A program made the position numbers and the translations under genes. A DNA stretch of 64,000 nucleotides, taken from Candidatus Zipacnadia bacterium (lineage in GTDB: Bacteria; Armatimonadota; Zipacnadia; Zipacnadales; UBA5352). The notes below the pieces were generated by a model. The model was not told where the DNA came from. It did no database searches and saw only the letters and a list, made by a program, of their open reading frames with translations. This document shows, piece after piece, positions 15,996 through 23,747 of this stretch (positions within the stretch are counted from its first letter, which is position 1; each line of letters opens with the position of its first letter). Location: the NCBI GenBank assembly GCA_029821735.1, contig JALGSU010000011.1, positions 62,001 through 126,000 on the forward strand. Reading direction: 5' to 3'.

Positions 15996-17078
15996 CTACT
16001 GAGCCGCGGTCTTACGCGCCTGCAGGCGCTCCTTGATGTCGCCGATTGTGTCCTCAGTCACCGCTCGCTCGAAGCTGCGGAAACCCGCCAGTCCGAAACC
16101 GTGCTTGTCGGCCAGCGCCGCGATCTCCAGGACTTTGGCCAGCTCCAGCTCCTTGCCCAGCGAGAAGTTCTCGATTCGCTCCTCGAGGGCCAGGATCATG
16201 GTCTCGGCCATGCAGGCATAGGCGAGGCCTGGCGGGAAGCCAAAGTTCAGGTTGAAGTTGACGTCGCCGGGTACCGCCACCGCGCCGCCCTCGATCACGA
16301 GCACGTCGTCGCGCTCCTTGGCGACCTGCACGGAGACCGCTCGCGGGCGCGATACATCGCACACGACTGCGCCGGGCTTGAGCATCTCGGGGTGAACGAT
16401 CGCATCGACGTTGGAGGTGACTGCGACGAGAAGATCGGCCTGGCGCACCGAGCGGTCGATGTCCGTGCTGACCTCGACGGTCGCCGAAGCCCCCGCCAAC
16501 TCAGCGGCGACCGCCTCGAGCGGCTCGATGGAGCGAGCCATGAGGATCAGCTTGCCGACGCGATCTTTGAGCAAGTGCGCGCACACACGCCCGATCGATC
16601 CGCTGCCGCCCAGGATCGCCGCAGTGCAGTTGGCCGGATCCATCTCCATCATGTCAGCGGCCTTGAGCGTGCCCTCCACGGCGGTGGCCACAGTGTAGGA
16701 GTTGCCTGTCGTGACCGCGATGTCCACCTCGCGCGCGAGGTCTATGCCCCCATTGCCCACGATTGCGGTGAACGCGCCGAGGCCGAGGATATCGGCACCC
16801 AACTCCTGCGCCATCTGCGCGGCGGCGATGATCTTGGGCATGGTCTTGGATTCGTCCCACGATGAGAGCTGATGCGAGGTGAGCATGCATCCCACGAACC
16901 AGCCTGGCGCCTCGGCTCCGGTAATCGAGCGCACGCCGGTGATTTCGCTGAGCAGCTTCGGCCCCAGGAGGCCCATCGCTGACTCGACGAGGCGACCCGG
17001 CAGATATCGGGCAAACGGGTACTTCTGTGAGATATCTCCGATGTCGATTGGGTGGACCATGAACGCAAAACGCTTCAA
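15996..17078 (-). CDS. Acyl-ACP-reductase-like dehydrogenase (COG5322, cyanobacterial AAR relative)
   Basis: 360 residues from the TTG at 17078. This start gives a 4-base TTGA overlap with the upstream stop and the N-terminus KRFAFMVHPIDIGDI, which is the expected family start. An ATG is at 17060. A Rossmann motif AAILGGSGSIGRVCA binds NADP(H). The segment YACMAETMILALEE aligns with the catalytic-cysteine segment of cyanobacterial acyl-ACP reductase (ACFAEAM), putting the likely acyl-thioester cysteine at Cys289. NFSLGKELELAKVLEIA and KHGFG also match AAR. The cyanobacterial enzyme reduces fatty acyl-ACP to aldehyde. No aldehyde-deformylating oxygenase is in the window. Its partner upstream is the quinate-dehydrogenase-annotated family. 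Confidence 0.8.
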   Translation of the reverse strand: MKRFAFMVHPIDIGDISQKYPFARYLPGRLVESAMGLLGPKLLSEITGVRSITGAEAPGWFVGCMLTSHQLSSWDESKTMPKIIAAAQMAQELGADILGLGAFTAIVGNGGIDLAREVDIAVTTGNSYTVATAVEGTLKAADMMEMDPANCTAAILGGSGSIGRVCAHLLKDRVGKLILMARSIEPLEAVAAELAGASATVEVSTDIDRSVRQADLLVAVTSNVDAIVHPEMLKPGAVVCDVSRPRAVSVQVAKERDDVLVIEGGAVAVPGDVNFNLNFGFPPGLAYACMAETMILALEERIENFSLGKELELAKVLEIAALADKHGFGLAGFRSFERAVTEDTIGDIKERLQARKTAAQ

Positions 17079-18004
17079 GATGACACTTCGCCTTCTGTAG
17101 CCTCGGTCAAGTCCCGGATGGTGGGTTCCCAATCCAGGCGCTGTGCGAGTTCCATGTAGTCGTTCGGAGTGATGTCCTCGGGCTTGCGGTCCATCAGGCA
17201 TACGAACATGCCCTCGATGACGTTCGTGGCAAACGAGCGCCCCTCGATGACGGGCGTGGTGGTGATAAGCAGCTTCACTCCGCGCTCCCTGAGCTGCTCA
17301 ACGTCCTCCTCGGTGGTCGTGTTCGTCAGGATCGACTTCCCGCTGAGATCGTCGGGCATGAAGCGCCGGATATAGTGGTAGTCACCGGCGATCAGGTCGG
17401 CCCACTCATACCAGCGGCCGAACTTGGGGGTGATCAAGTCCTGCTTCTCACCCGTCGGGTAGAGCCACTTGAAAGGTATCTTCACCATGAAGGGCAGCAC
17501 TGTGCGCCCGAAACGTTGCAGCCCGCGGAGCGTGTGTATGGCGATAGGGATCTCCAGGTTGAAGATCACGTCGCCAAAGACCACATTGGCACCCATCTTG
17601 TCGAGTTCTTCGGCCATGCCAAAGCGGTCGATACCGCAGGTCAGCAGCACATTGTCCCGCGCGAAATCTACCTGCCCACCTGCCTGCAGGCGATGCAGTG
17701 TCTCGCGCTCGAGCGAGTTCTTGAGGCCGGAGCCATCGACCAGCGGCGTACGCTTCACGCCGCGCGTGGCCGCGGCGATCTCGCGGAATGGGTAGTAGCG
17801 CCCCGCGCAGTAGAGCCCGAGGTTCGTCCCACCCACACACAGGCAGTCAACGACCCCATCGTTCTGGTTCATGAAGGTCGCGAACCGTTCCAGCGAACCG
17901 TCCGTGCCCCGGCGCTCGAGCATGAACCGCTGGCCCAGTACCTCGACCTCCGCGACGCTGTCGCGCCTCGACGAGCCCAGACTAATGCTCAATATGTGTT
18001 TCAT
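17075..18004 (-). CDS. Conserved protein often annotated quinate 5-dehydrogenase; partner of the AAR-like gene
   Basis: 309 residues from the ATG at 18004, which has AGGTG at good spacing. The 23 residues upstream are not conserved-looking and overlap the Dus gap. The N-terminus KHILSISLGSSRRDS and the run DCLCVGGTNLGLYCAGRYY are distinctive. TSG-like loops (ILTNTTTEEDVEQL, LLITTTPVIEGRSFATNVIE) suggest a Rossmann-type or acyl-binding fold, but I see no clear GxGxxG motif. In other genomes I recall homologs next to COG5322 dehydrogenases under the name quinate 5-dehydrogenase, without biochemical support that I know of. The TTGA overlap with the AAR-like gene argues that the two act together, perhaps on an acyl thioester. 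Confidence 0.65.
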   Translation of the reverse strand: MKHILSISLGSSRRDSVAEVEVLGQRFMLERRGTDGSLERFATFMNQNDGVVDCLCVGGTNLGLYCAGRYYPFREIAAATRGVKRTPLVDGSGLKNSLERETLHRLQAGGQVDFARDNVLLTCGIDRFGMAEELDKMGANVVFGDVIFNLEIPIAIHTLRGLQRFGRTVLPFMVKIPFKWLYPTGEKQDLITPKFGRWYEWADLIAGDYHYIRRFMPDDLSGKSILTNTTTEEDVEQLRERGVKLLITTTPVIEGRSFATNVIEGMFVCLMDRKPEDITPNDYMELAQRLDWEPTIRDLTEATEGEVSS

Positions 18005-18023
18005 GGCGGCACCTACAGTCAGT

Positions 18024-19034
18024 CTATCGGTATGCCGTATCCTCGAAAAGCTCGCAATCAGCGGGTGGCTCATCGCCAGCCCGGTCCAGCGACTCGCAGT
18101 ATTCCTCCACCAGCCCCAGTAACTCGTGCAGCGTCGAGGCGGTGGTCACGTCACCCCGGAATGTGCGCGCGTTGGGCAGGCCGCGAGCATAGTGCCGCAT
18201 CTGCCCGCGCGTCTGGTGCAGCGCAATGTGCTCCCCACGATCCCCGACCAGCATCTGGGCGTGGCACAGGGCTATGCCCAGCCGCTCCTGCGGGCTCGGG
18301 TCTGGCGGCATCGGCTCGCCAGCGATCGCTGCGGCCGCCTGCTCGAACACCCACGGGCGCCCCCATGCGCCACGCGCGATCATCACGGCAGCGCAGCCCG
18401 TCTCCCGCATCATCCGCGGCGCATCGCCGGGCTCGAGGACATCGCCGTTGCCGATGACCGGCACGTCGACAGCCTCGACCAGCCTGGCTATCCACTCCCA
18501 GCGCGCTGGCCCGTGGAAGGCCTGAGTCACGGTTCTCGCGTGCAGGGCGATCGCCGCCGCGCCCGCGTCCACCAGACGCTTCGCCAAGTCGAGATAGCTG
18601 TCGTCCTCGTCCGTGAGCCCGGCGCGAAGCTTGACGGTCACCGGCACACTCGCCCGTCGCACGACTTCAGCCGTCGCCGCCACCGCGCGATCGGGGTCCT
18701 TCATCAACTCGACGCCCGCGCCGCCCTTGCGCACTTTGGGGACCGAGCAGCCCATGTTGATGTCGATGATGTCCGCGCCTGCCCGCTCACACCAGGGCAC
18801 CGCATCCGCCATCGTCTGTGGGTCGCCGCCGAAAATTTGTACCGAGATCGGCCGCTCACCTTCGAAGGTGCGCAGCAGCAGGTTCTCGGTCTTCGCGTTG
18901 CCGTATCGCAGCGCGTTGGTGGAGACCATCTCGCTGCATACCAGACCCGCCCCGCCACGCCGGCAGAGCAGCCGGAACGACCTGTTGGTCGTGCCTGCCA
19001 TGGGTCCGAGAATAACGGGCGGGTCTACGGTCAC
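18024..19034 (-). CDS. tRNA-dihydrouridine synthase (DusB-like)
   Basis: At least 336 residues. It reduces uridines in tRNA D-loops using FMN and NADPH. The TIM-barrel start PVILGPMAGTTNRSF, the active-site cysteine in DINMGCSVPKVRKGGAG, the KLRAGLTDED strand, HARTVTQAFHGPARW and the FMN phosphate loop VIGNGDVLEPGDA are all present. The GTG at 19034 is the first standard start. However, five upstream in-frame codons (IQIGS) continue the family N-terminus, and the only good ribosome site, AGGAG, lies 9 bases before an ATA codon at 19049-19047. The real start may therefore be AUA. It is 21 bases after coaX in the same operon. Confidence 0.93.
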   Translation of the reverse strand: MTVDPPVILGPMAGTTNRSFRLLCRRGGAGLVCSEMVSTNALRYGNAKTENLLLRTFEGERPISVQIFGGDPQTMADAVPWCERAGADIIDINMGCSVPKVRKGGAGVELMKDPDRAVAATAEVVRRASVPVTVKLRAGLTDEDDSYLDLAKRLVDAGAAAIALHARTVTQAFHGPARWEWIARLVEAVDVPVIGNGDVLEPGDAPRMMRETGCAAVMIARGAWGRPWVFEQAAAAIAGEPMPPDPSPQERLGIALCHAQMLVGDRGEHIALHQTRGQMRHYARGLPNARTFRGDVTTASTLHELLGLVEEYCESLDRAGDEPPADCELFEDTAYR

Positions 19035-19055
19035 ACTGCCGATCTGTATGCCACG

Positions 19056-19859
19056 TCACTCCTCGATTGTTCGCTCGCGGACCGCCCGCAGACCCTCGAG
19101 GGTCAGCAGTGGTTCCACGCGCCACTGTTCGTGGGCGTGCCTGGCGATCGTGGGCGCCAAACCGCCGGTCAGCACGATGGAGGCATCCTCACCCACCTGA
19201 GTGCGCATCGACGTCGCCACACTCGAGACCACGCCGACCAGCGTGGTCACCAAGCCCACTGCCAGGTTCTGAACGGTGCTGTGCCCAACCGACGGTATGG
19301 CCTCGTCCGCCTCAACCATACGCGCCGCCTCAGCCGTCTGCTGGGCCAGATGAGGCACTGTTTGCGTCAGTCCGGCGGACAGGGGCGTGAGCCCGGGAGC
19401 GATGGGTCCTCCCGAAATCCTCCCGGTCGCCGATAGCGCCTGCGCGGTGATACACGTACCGCAGGTGATGGCCACTACCGGAACCCCGCACAAGGCGCGA
19501 GCGCCCTGGACCGCTGCAACGCGGTCCTGCCCCATCTCCGACGGATCGTGGTAGTCTATGGGCAGCTCGCTGAAGATGTCCCGACCCATCAGCAGCACTC
19601 TCACGCGCAGACTGGCGAGGGCCTCCTCCGCATGTCCGGTCATGCTCGGATTGCTGCTCAGCAACGCCGCTGCGGAACAGTCCTCGGTTGCATAGCCAGC
19701 GGATTCCAGCATGGCATGCATGAGTACGGCGGAGTCGCGCGCTGTCTGCCCGGGAGCGAGCACCATCCGCAGCGAAGGTCCCCATCCATCGGCGTCGTGG
19801 ACCGCCCAAAGCAACGAGCTGTTACCCATGTCCGCGTAAAGCACCCAGCTGCCTGCCAC
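19056..19859 (-). CDS. coaX: Type III pantothenate kinase CoaX, with altered phosphate motif
   Basis: 267 residues. The first ATP motif YADMGNSSLLWAV corresponds to the D-x-G-N-[TS] motif. DPSEMGQDRVAAVQGARAL matches the G-x-D-R segment, which carries the pantothenate-side catalytic Asp. SGGPIAPGLTPLSAGL matches GG-x-IAPG. The second phosphate motif, usually D-x-G-T-A-T-T, reads ITCGTCIT, so the conserved Asp is replaced by Thr. Pantothenate phosphorylation, the first step of CoA synthesis, is still the best call. The substitution could weaken or alter activity. The gene is in a run with the metallophosphatase upstream (15 bases) and dus downstream. Confidence 0.85.
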   Translation of the reverse strand: MAGSWVLYADMGNSSLLWAVHDADGWGPSLRMVLAPGQTARDSAVLMHAMLESAGYATEDCSAAALLSSNPSMTGHAEEALASLRVRVLLMGRDIFSELPIDYHDPSEMGQDRVAAVQGARALCGVPVVAITCGTCITAQALSATGRISGGPIAPGLTPLSAGLTQTVPHLAQQTAEAARMVEADEAIPSVGHSTVQNLAVGLVTTLVGVVSSVATSMRTQVGEDASIVLTGGLAPTIARHAHEQWRVEPLLTLEGLRAVRERTIEE

Positions 19860-19873
19860 AGTATTCGCCTCCG

Positions 19874-20602
19874 TTATCCCAACTCGATCAGCTTGCGGCT
19901 GATTTGTGCACTGCCGTCAGCGTCACGCTCGAGCTTGAGGACGCCCGCCCGCCGGGCGTAGTGGCCCGGGTGGGCGATCAACGTCCCGCTCGGCCCCACG
20001 CGTTCGTGTAACTCGTCATGGCCATGGCCGCCGAGGATCAGGTCGACCTCGGCGAACTCCTCCGCCAGCAGACGCTCGCGCCTGGTGCCCATATGACTGA
20101 GCGCCACGAGCCAGTCCACGCGTTCCCGCAACTCCGCGATCGCCGCCGAAACCACGTCTCGCCAGGGCACGAAGCGCACGTCCGACAGCCCCTCCAGCCA
20201 GTGCCCCGGCCGGATCATCTCCCGGGACAGGCCGAACACGCCGACGCGTTCGCCGGCCGCCTCCAGCACCGTCCACGGCACGATGTGGCCCAGATCGCCG
20301 GTCAGCGCCCGCATGTTGCCGCTGAGCACCGGGAACCGGGCGGCCGCAGTTTTGTGCAGCAGCCCGCGTCTGCGGAAGTAGAACTCCCGGTTGCCGATTG
20401 CCATCGCGTGGTAGCCGGCCAGGTTCATCAGATCGAGCACCGGCTCGGCGCGCCGCACATAGATATTGCCCGCGCCGATGGCGTCGCCGCTGTCAAGCAA
20501 CAATGCACCGGCCTGCTCACGCAGGAAGCCGAGGGCTTCCGCACGCTTGCGGTCCAGCCGGTCATGCAGGTCCGATGTGTGTAAGATGGTGAGTGCCGTC
20601 AT
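19874..20602 (-). CDS. Calcineurin-like metallophosphatase (UshA/5'-nucleotidase type)
   Basis: 242 residues with only the metallophosphatase domain. Metal-binding motifs are HTSDLHDRLD (D-x-H), LLDSGDAIGAG (G-D), AIGNREFYF in place of the usual G-N-H-E, LSHMGTRRE (H) and GGHGHDELH (G-H-x-H). The normally catalytic His of GNHE is therefore Arg. No signal peptide is visible, so it is likely cytoplasmic, unlike periplasmic UshA. It starts 8 bases after kdsD and follows kdsB-kdsA-kdsD. No kdsC is in this run, so this enzyme could supply Kdo-8-phosphate phosphatase. That role is inference from position only. Confidence 0.75.
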   Translation of the reverse strand: MTALTILHTSDLHDRLDRKRAEALGFLREQAGALLLDSGDAIGAGNIYVRRAEPVLDLMNLAGYHAMAIGNREFYFRRRGLLHKTAAARFPVLSGNMRALTGDLGHIVPWTVLEAAGERVGVFGLSREMIRPGHWLEGLSDVRFVPWRDVVSAAIAELRERVDWLVALSHMGTRRERLLAEEFAEVDLILGGHGHDELHERVGPSGTLIAHPGHYARRAGVLKLERDADGSAQISRKLIELG

Positions 20603-20610
20603 CGGTGGCC

Positions 20611-21606
20611 TCAGACGATACCGGCTTTCATCAGGTCCTGCACGTCCAGGATCCCGAGAATGCGGCCCTCATCATCCAGCACGGGCAGGTTGTCAAACTC
20701 GCGCTCGTCCATGATCTGAACGGCCTCGATCGCCATCGTGCCCACACGGACCGTGGTCGGCTCGCAGGTCATGACCTCAACGATCGGGCGGGCCATCACC
20801 TCATTGCGATCGGCCACGTTCTGCATGAGCAGGCGGAAGTCGCCGTCCGTGAACAGCCCGCGCATCATCCCGTCCTCATCAACGATGCTCACCGCGCCTC
20901 GGACCGAGGCCGTGCTCATCGCCAGCAGTGCAGCTTCCACCGTCGCGTCAAGACCCACCGTCGGGTTGTCGTCGCCTCCGTGCATCACGTCCTCCACCCG
21001 CAGCAGGACACGCTTGCCCAACGCCCCGCCCGGATGCGTCGCACCGTAGTCCTCCATCGTGAAGCCGCGCGCCCGCATCAGCGCCATGGCCAGCGCATCA
21101 CCCATGGCCAGCTCCGCCAGCGCGCTCGATGTCGGCGCCAGGCCCAGCGGACAGGCCTCCCGCTCCACCGACGCGTCAAGCATGACGTCGGACTCGCGCC
21201 CGACCGTTGAATCATCGTTTCCGCAGATCGCGATCAGCTTCGCGCCCCGCCGCTTGATGACCGGCAGGATACGCACGATCTCGGCGGTCTCGCCCGAGTT
21301 GGTGATCAGGATCGCCACGTCGTCAGCGGTGACCATCCCGAGGTCGCCATGCACGGCCTCGGCGGAGTGCATGAAATAGGCCGGCGTGCCGGTGCTGGTG
21401 AGAGTGCCAGCGAGCTTGCGGCCGATGGCGCCGGACTTGCCGATGCCCGTCACGATAACGCGCCCACTCATCTCCAACAGCAGTTGCACTGCGTCGACAA
21501 AGGTATCGTCCAGACGCTGGGCGAGGCAGGCCACCGCCGCGCTCTCCAGCTCCAGCGTCTCGCGCGCCTGCTGCAAGATGACCTCTCGCGGCACCGGCGC
21601 ACTCAC
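20611..21606 (-). CDS. kdsD: Arabinose-5-phosphate isomerase (SIS plus two CBS domains)
   Basis: 331 residues, standard for KdsD/KpsF. The SIS domain (about 30-190) contains VIVTGIGKSGAIGRKLAGT, SAEAVHGDLGMV and TNSGETAEIVRILP. GATHPGGALGKR precedes the tandem CBS domains (about 205-331). The enzyme converts ribulose-5-phosphate to arabinose-5-phosphate, the first step to Kdo. The GTG start at 21606 overlaps the kdsA stop by four bases (GTGA), so translation is coupled. Its operon partners kdsA and kdsB complete most of the CMP-Kdo pathway. Confidence 0.95.
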   Translation of the reverse strand: MSAPVPREVILQQARETLELESAAVACLAQRLDDTFVDAVQLLLEMSGRVIVTGIGKSGAIGRKLAGTLTSTGTPAYFMHSAEAVHGDLGMVTADDVAILITNSGETAEIVRILPVIKRRGAKLIAICGNDDSTVGRESDVMLDASVEREACPLGLAPTSSALAELAMGDALAMALMRARGFTMEDYGATHPGGALGKRVLLRVEDVMHGGDDNPTVGLDATVEAALLAMSTASVRGAVSIVDEDGMMRGLFTDGDFRLLMQNVADRNEVMARPIVEVMTCEPTTVRVGTMAIEAVQIMDEREFDNLPVLDDEGRILGILDVQDLMKAGIV

Positions 21607-22436
21607 GAGAACATCACCGCCCGGCGCACTCGGATGAGCTGCTGGAGCACGTCCTCGACCTCGGCAAGCGGGATCATGTTCGGCCCGTCACAGGGCGCGT
21701 TGTCCGGGTCAGGATGCACCTCCATGAAGACACCATCAACGCCCATCGCCACTGCAGCCCGCGCCAGTGAGGCCGCGAACTCTCGCTGCCCAGACGACGT
21801 CCCGCAGCCGCCGCTCGGGAGCTGCACCGAATGGGTCGCGTCGAAGATCACGGGCTTGCCCAACTCCCGCATGATCTGCAGACCGCGCATGTCCACGACC
21901 AGATTGTGATAGCCGAAGGTGGTGCCCCGCTCGGTCAGCGCAATCATGTTGTTGCCAGTGGAGGTGACTTTCTTGATCGAATGCTCCATATCCTCGGGGG
22001 CCATGAACTGGCCCTTCTTGATGTTCACCGGTTTGCCGGTCTCCCCCGCCGCCACCAGCAGGTCAGTCTGCCGCGAGAGGAATGCCGGTATCTGCAGCAT
22101 GTCGAGCGCCTGCGCCGCCAGCGGTATCTGGATGGTCTCATGCACATCAGAGATCACCGGCACGCCTATCTTCTCGCCCACCTGCGCGATAATCGCCAGA
22201 CCCTCCTGCCAGCCCGGGCCACGCGCCGAGGTCACCGATGTGCGATTGGCTTTGTCGTAGGAGGCCTTGAAGATGAAAGGCAGGTCCAGACGGTCGCAGA
22301 TGCCAGCCAGCGTGTCGGCGATGGCTGCGGTGGTGTCGAAGTCTTCCACCAGGCATGGCCCGGCGATGACCGTTAGTTCGTCGCCGCCGATGACGCAGCC
22401 CTGATCTCGGATCGAAATCTTATCCACGGGTTTCAC
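21603..22436 (-). CDS. kdsA: 3-deoxy-8-phosphooctulonate (Kdo-8-P) synthase
   Basis: 277 residues. It condenses phosphoenolpyruvate with arabinose-5-phosphate. Family motifs are LTVIAGPCLVEDFDTT, FIFKASYDKANRTS, GVPVISDVHE, QIPAFLSRQTDLLVAAG and IFDATHSVQLPSG, followed by GVDGVFMEVHPDPDNAP. The GPCLVED run includes the cysteine that is a metal ligand in metal-dependent KdsA enzymes. GTG start with GGGAAG seven bases upstream, four bases after the kdsB stop. Confidence 0.96.
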   Translation of the reverse strand: MKPVDKISIRDQGCVIGGDELTVIAGPCLVEDFDTTAAIADTLAGICDRLDLPFIFKASYDKANRTSVTSARGPGWQEGLAIIAQVGEKIGVPVISDVHETIQIPLAAQALDMLQIPAFLSRQTDLLVAAGETGKPVNIKKGQFMAPEDMEHSIKKVTSTGNNMIALTERGTTFGYHNLVVDMRGLQIMRELGKPVIFDATHSVQLPSGGCGTSSGQREFAASLARAAVAMGVDGVFMEVHPDPDNAPCDGPNMIPLAEVEDVLQQLIRVRRAVMFS

Positions 22437-22440
22437 GGGA

Positions 22441-23220
22441 CTACTTCCCTTCGAGTATCTCTCTGACTCGCTGCAGATCGTGCTCGGTGTCCACGCCGAT
22501 CGGCGAGTAGTCCACCGTCACCACTCGGATGCGGCAACCGGCTTCCACCGCCCGGAGCTGCTCGAGCCCTTCGGTAAGCTCCAGTGGCGAGGGCTCGAGA
22601 CCCGCGAACCACAGCAGCGTCTCGCGCCGGTAGACATACAGCCCGATGTGCTTGAGCGGGCACAGACCGGACTTCGGGTGGTGCCTCGGGCCATCCGGTT
22701 GCTCAACCCCGGCGTCAATGCGGAAGTGCGGGATGGGCGAGCGCGAGAAATACAGCGCGAGGCCCGCCGCGTCCACGACCACTTTCACCGCCGCCGGGTC
22801 ATTGTGCTCTTCGAGCGTCTTGATCTCGGTCGCAATGGTGCCGAACTGCATCTCTGGGTCATCGACGAAGGGCTGCGCCGCGGCGTCGATGGCCGACGGC
22901 TCGATCATGGGCTCGTCGCCCTGGACATTGACGATCACATCGCACTGCCGCCTGCGAGCGACCTCGGCCAGCCGGTCGGTGCCTGACGCATGGTCAGAGC
23001 GCGTCATCTCCACGTCGGCTCCGAAGCCGACTGCGGCGTCGCGCACCTGCTCATTGTCAGTGGCGATGATCACTTCGTCGAGGAGACTGGCCTGCCGGCA
23101 GCGTTCCCAGACGTGCTGCACCATCGGCTTGCCAGCGATCTCCAGCAGGACTTTACCGGGCAGTCGGGTGGACTCGTAGCGTGCGGGAATGATCCCGGTT
23201 ATGGTCGGCTTGTTGGTCAC
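22441..23220 (-). CDS. kdsB: CMP-Kdo synthetase
   Basis: 259 residues from the GTG at 23220, chosen because GGAGG lies nine bases upstream; an 11-residue extension is open but overlaps mreD. It activates Kdo with CTP for lipid A core synthesis. Motifs: IIPARYESTRLPGKVLLEI (nucleotide binding), IIATDNEQVRDAA, SDHASGTDRLAEVA, NVQGDEPMIEP and KHIGLYVYRRETL. The protein is full length. It opens the kdsB-kdsA-kdsD block, directly after mreBCD, linking cell-shape and outer-membrane synthesis in one transcription direction. Confidence 0.95.
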   Translation of the reverse strand: MTNKPTITGIIPARYESTRLPGKVLLEIAGKPMVQHVWERCRQASLLDEVIIATDNEQVRDAAVGFGADVEMTRSDHASGTDRLAEVARRRQCDVIVNVQGDEPMIEPSAIDAAAQPFVDDPEMQFGTIATEIKTLEEHNDPAAVKVVVDAAGLALYFSRSPIPHFRIDAGVEQPDGPRHHPKSGLCPLKHIGLYVYRRETLLWFAGLEPSPLELTEGLEQLRAVEAGCRIRVVTVDYSPIGVDTEHDLQRVREILEGK

Positions 23221-23242
23221 TAATGCCTGCCTCCGGTGCACG

Positions 23243-23728
23243 TCACCGTTCACGCGTTACGGCGCCCACAATTGCGCGCGCCACTGCGTAGACCGGCGCG
23301 GTAACCAGTCCACTGTAAGGCGCGGCCAGAATGGTGCTGAGCAGCCACGGCTGCGGCGCGGCCGGCGGGGCGATCACCATACGCAACATGTCCGCCAGCG
23401 GCCCTGCGACTGCAACGATGAGCATGGCAGCAAGCACGCGGTCGGCGAAGATCGTGCCGCGCATCAAGCCCACGAGAATGCCCACCGTCATGTATGTGAA
23501 GAAGAAAGCTCCGAACATCGCCGACTGGCTGGCTGCCATGGTCATGCCCGCCACCAGGCCCGCCAGGCAGCCGAGAACCGGCCCGCCGGCCAGACCCACG
23601 GCGACGACCGTCGCCAGCACGAGGTCGGGCCCGCGCCCGAGAAGCAGCAGCCACCCGGGCCACGTGTTCTGCAGCGCGGTGGCGATGACCACCAGCAACA
23701 CCGATATCGGATAGACAAGCCAGTTCAT
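23243..23728 (-). CDS. mreD: Rod-shape determining membrane protein MreD
   Basis: 161 residues, about five hydrophobic segments, starting MNWLVYPISVLLVVIATALQ. GRGPDLVLATVVAVGLAGG and GCLAGLVAGMTMA fit MreD. It lies 19 bases after mreC. MreD connects MreC and MreB to the RodA/PBP2 elongation machinery in the inner membrane. The family is poorly conserved, so position after mreBC is the main support. Confidence 0.87.
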   Translation of the reverse strand: MNWLVYPISVLLVVIATALQNTWPGWLLLLGRGPDLVLATVVAVGLAGGPVLGCLAGLVAGMTMAASQSAMFGAFFFTYMTVGILVGLMRGTIFADRVLAAMLIVAVAGPLADMLRMVIAPPAAPQPWLLSTILAAPYSGLVTAPVYAVARAIVGAVTRER

Positions 23729-23747
23729 CGTGTCCTGCCGTGTGCCC

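Noticed and set aside
17079..17201. N-terminal extension of the acyl-ACP-reductase-like gene
   Set aside because: Unlike the family start, and it overlaps the coding sequence of the upstream gene; the TTG at 17078 fits the family N-terminus.
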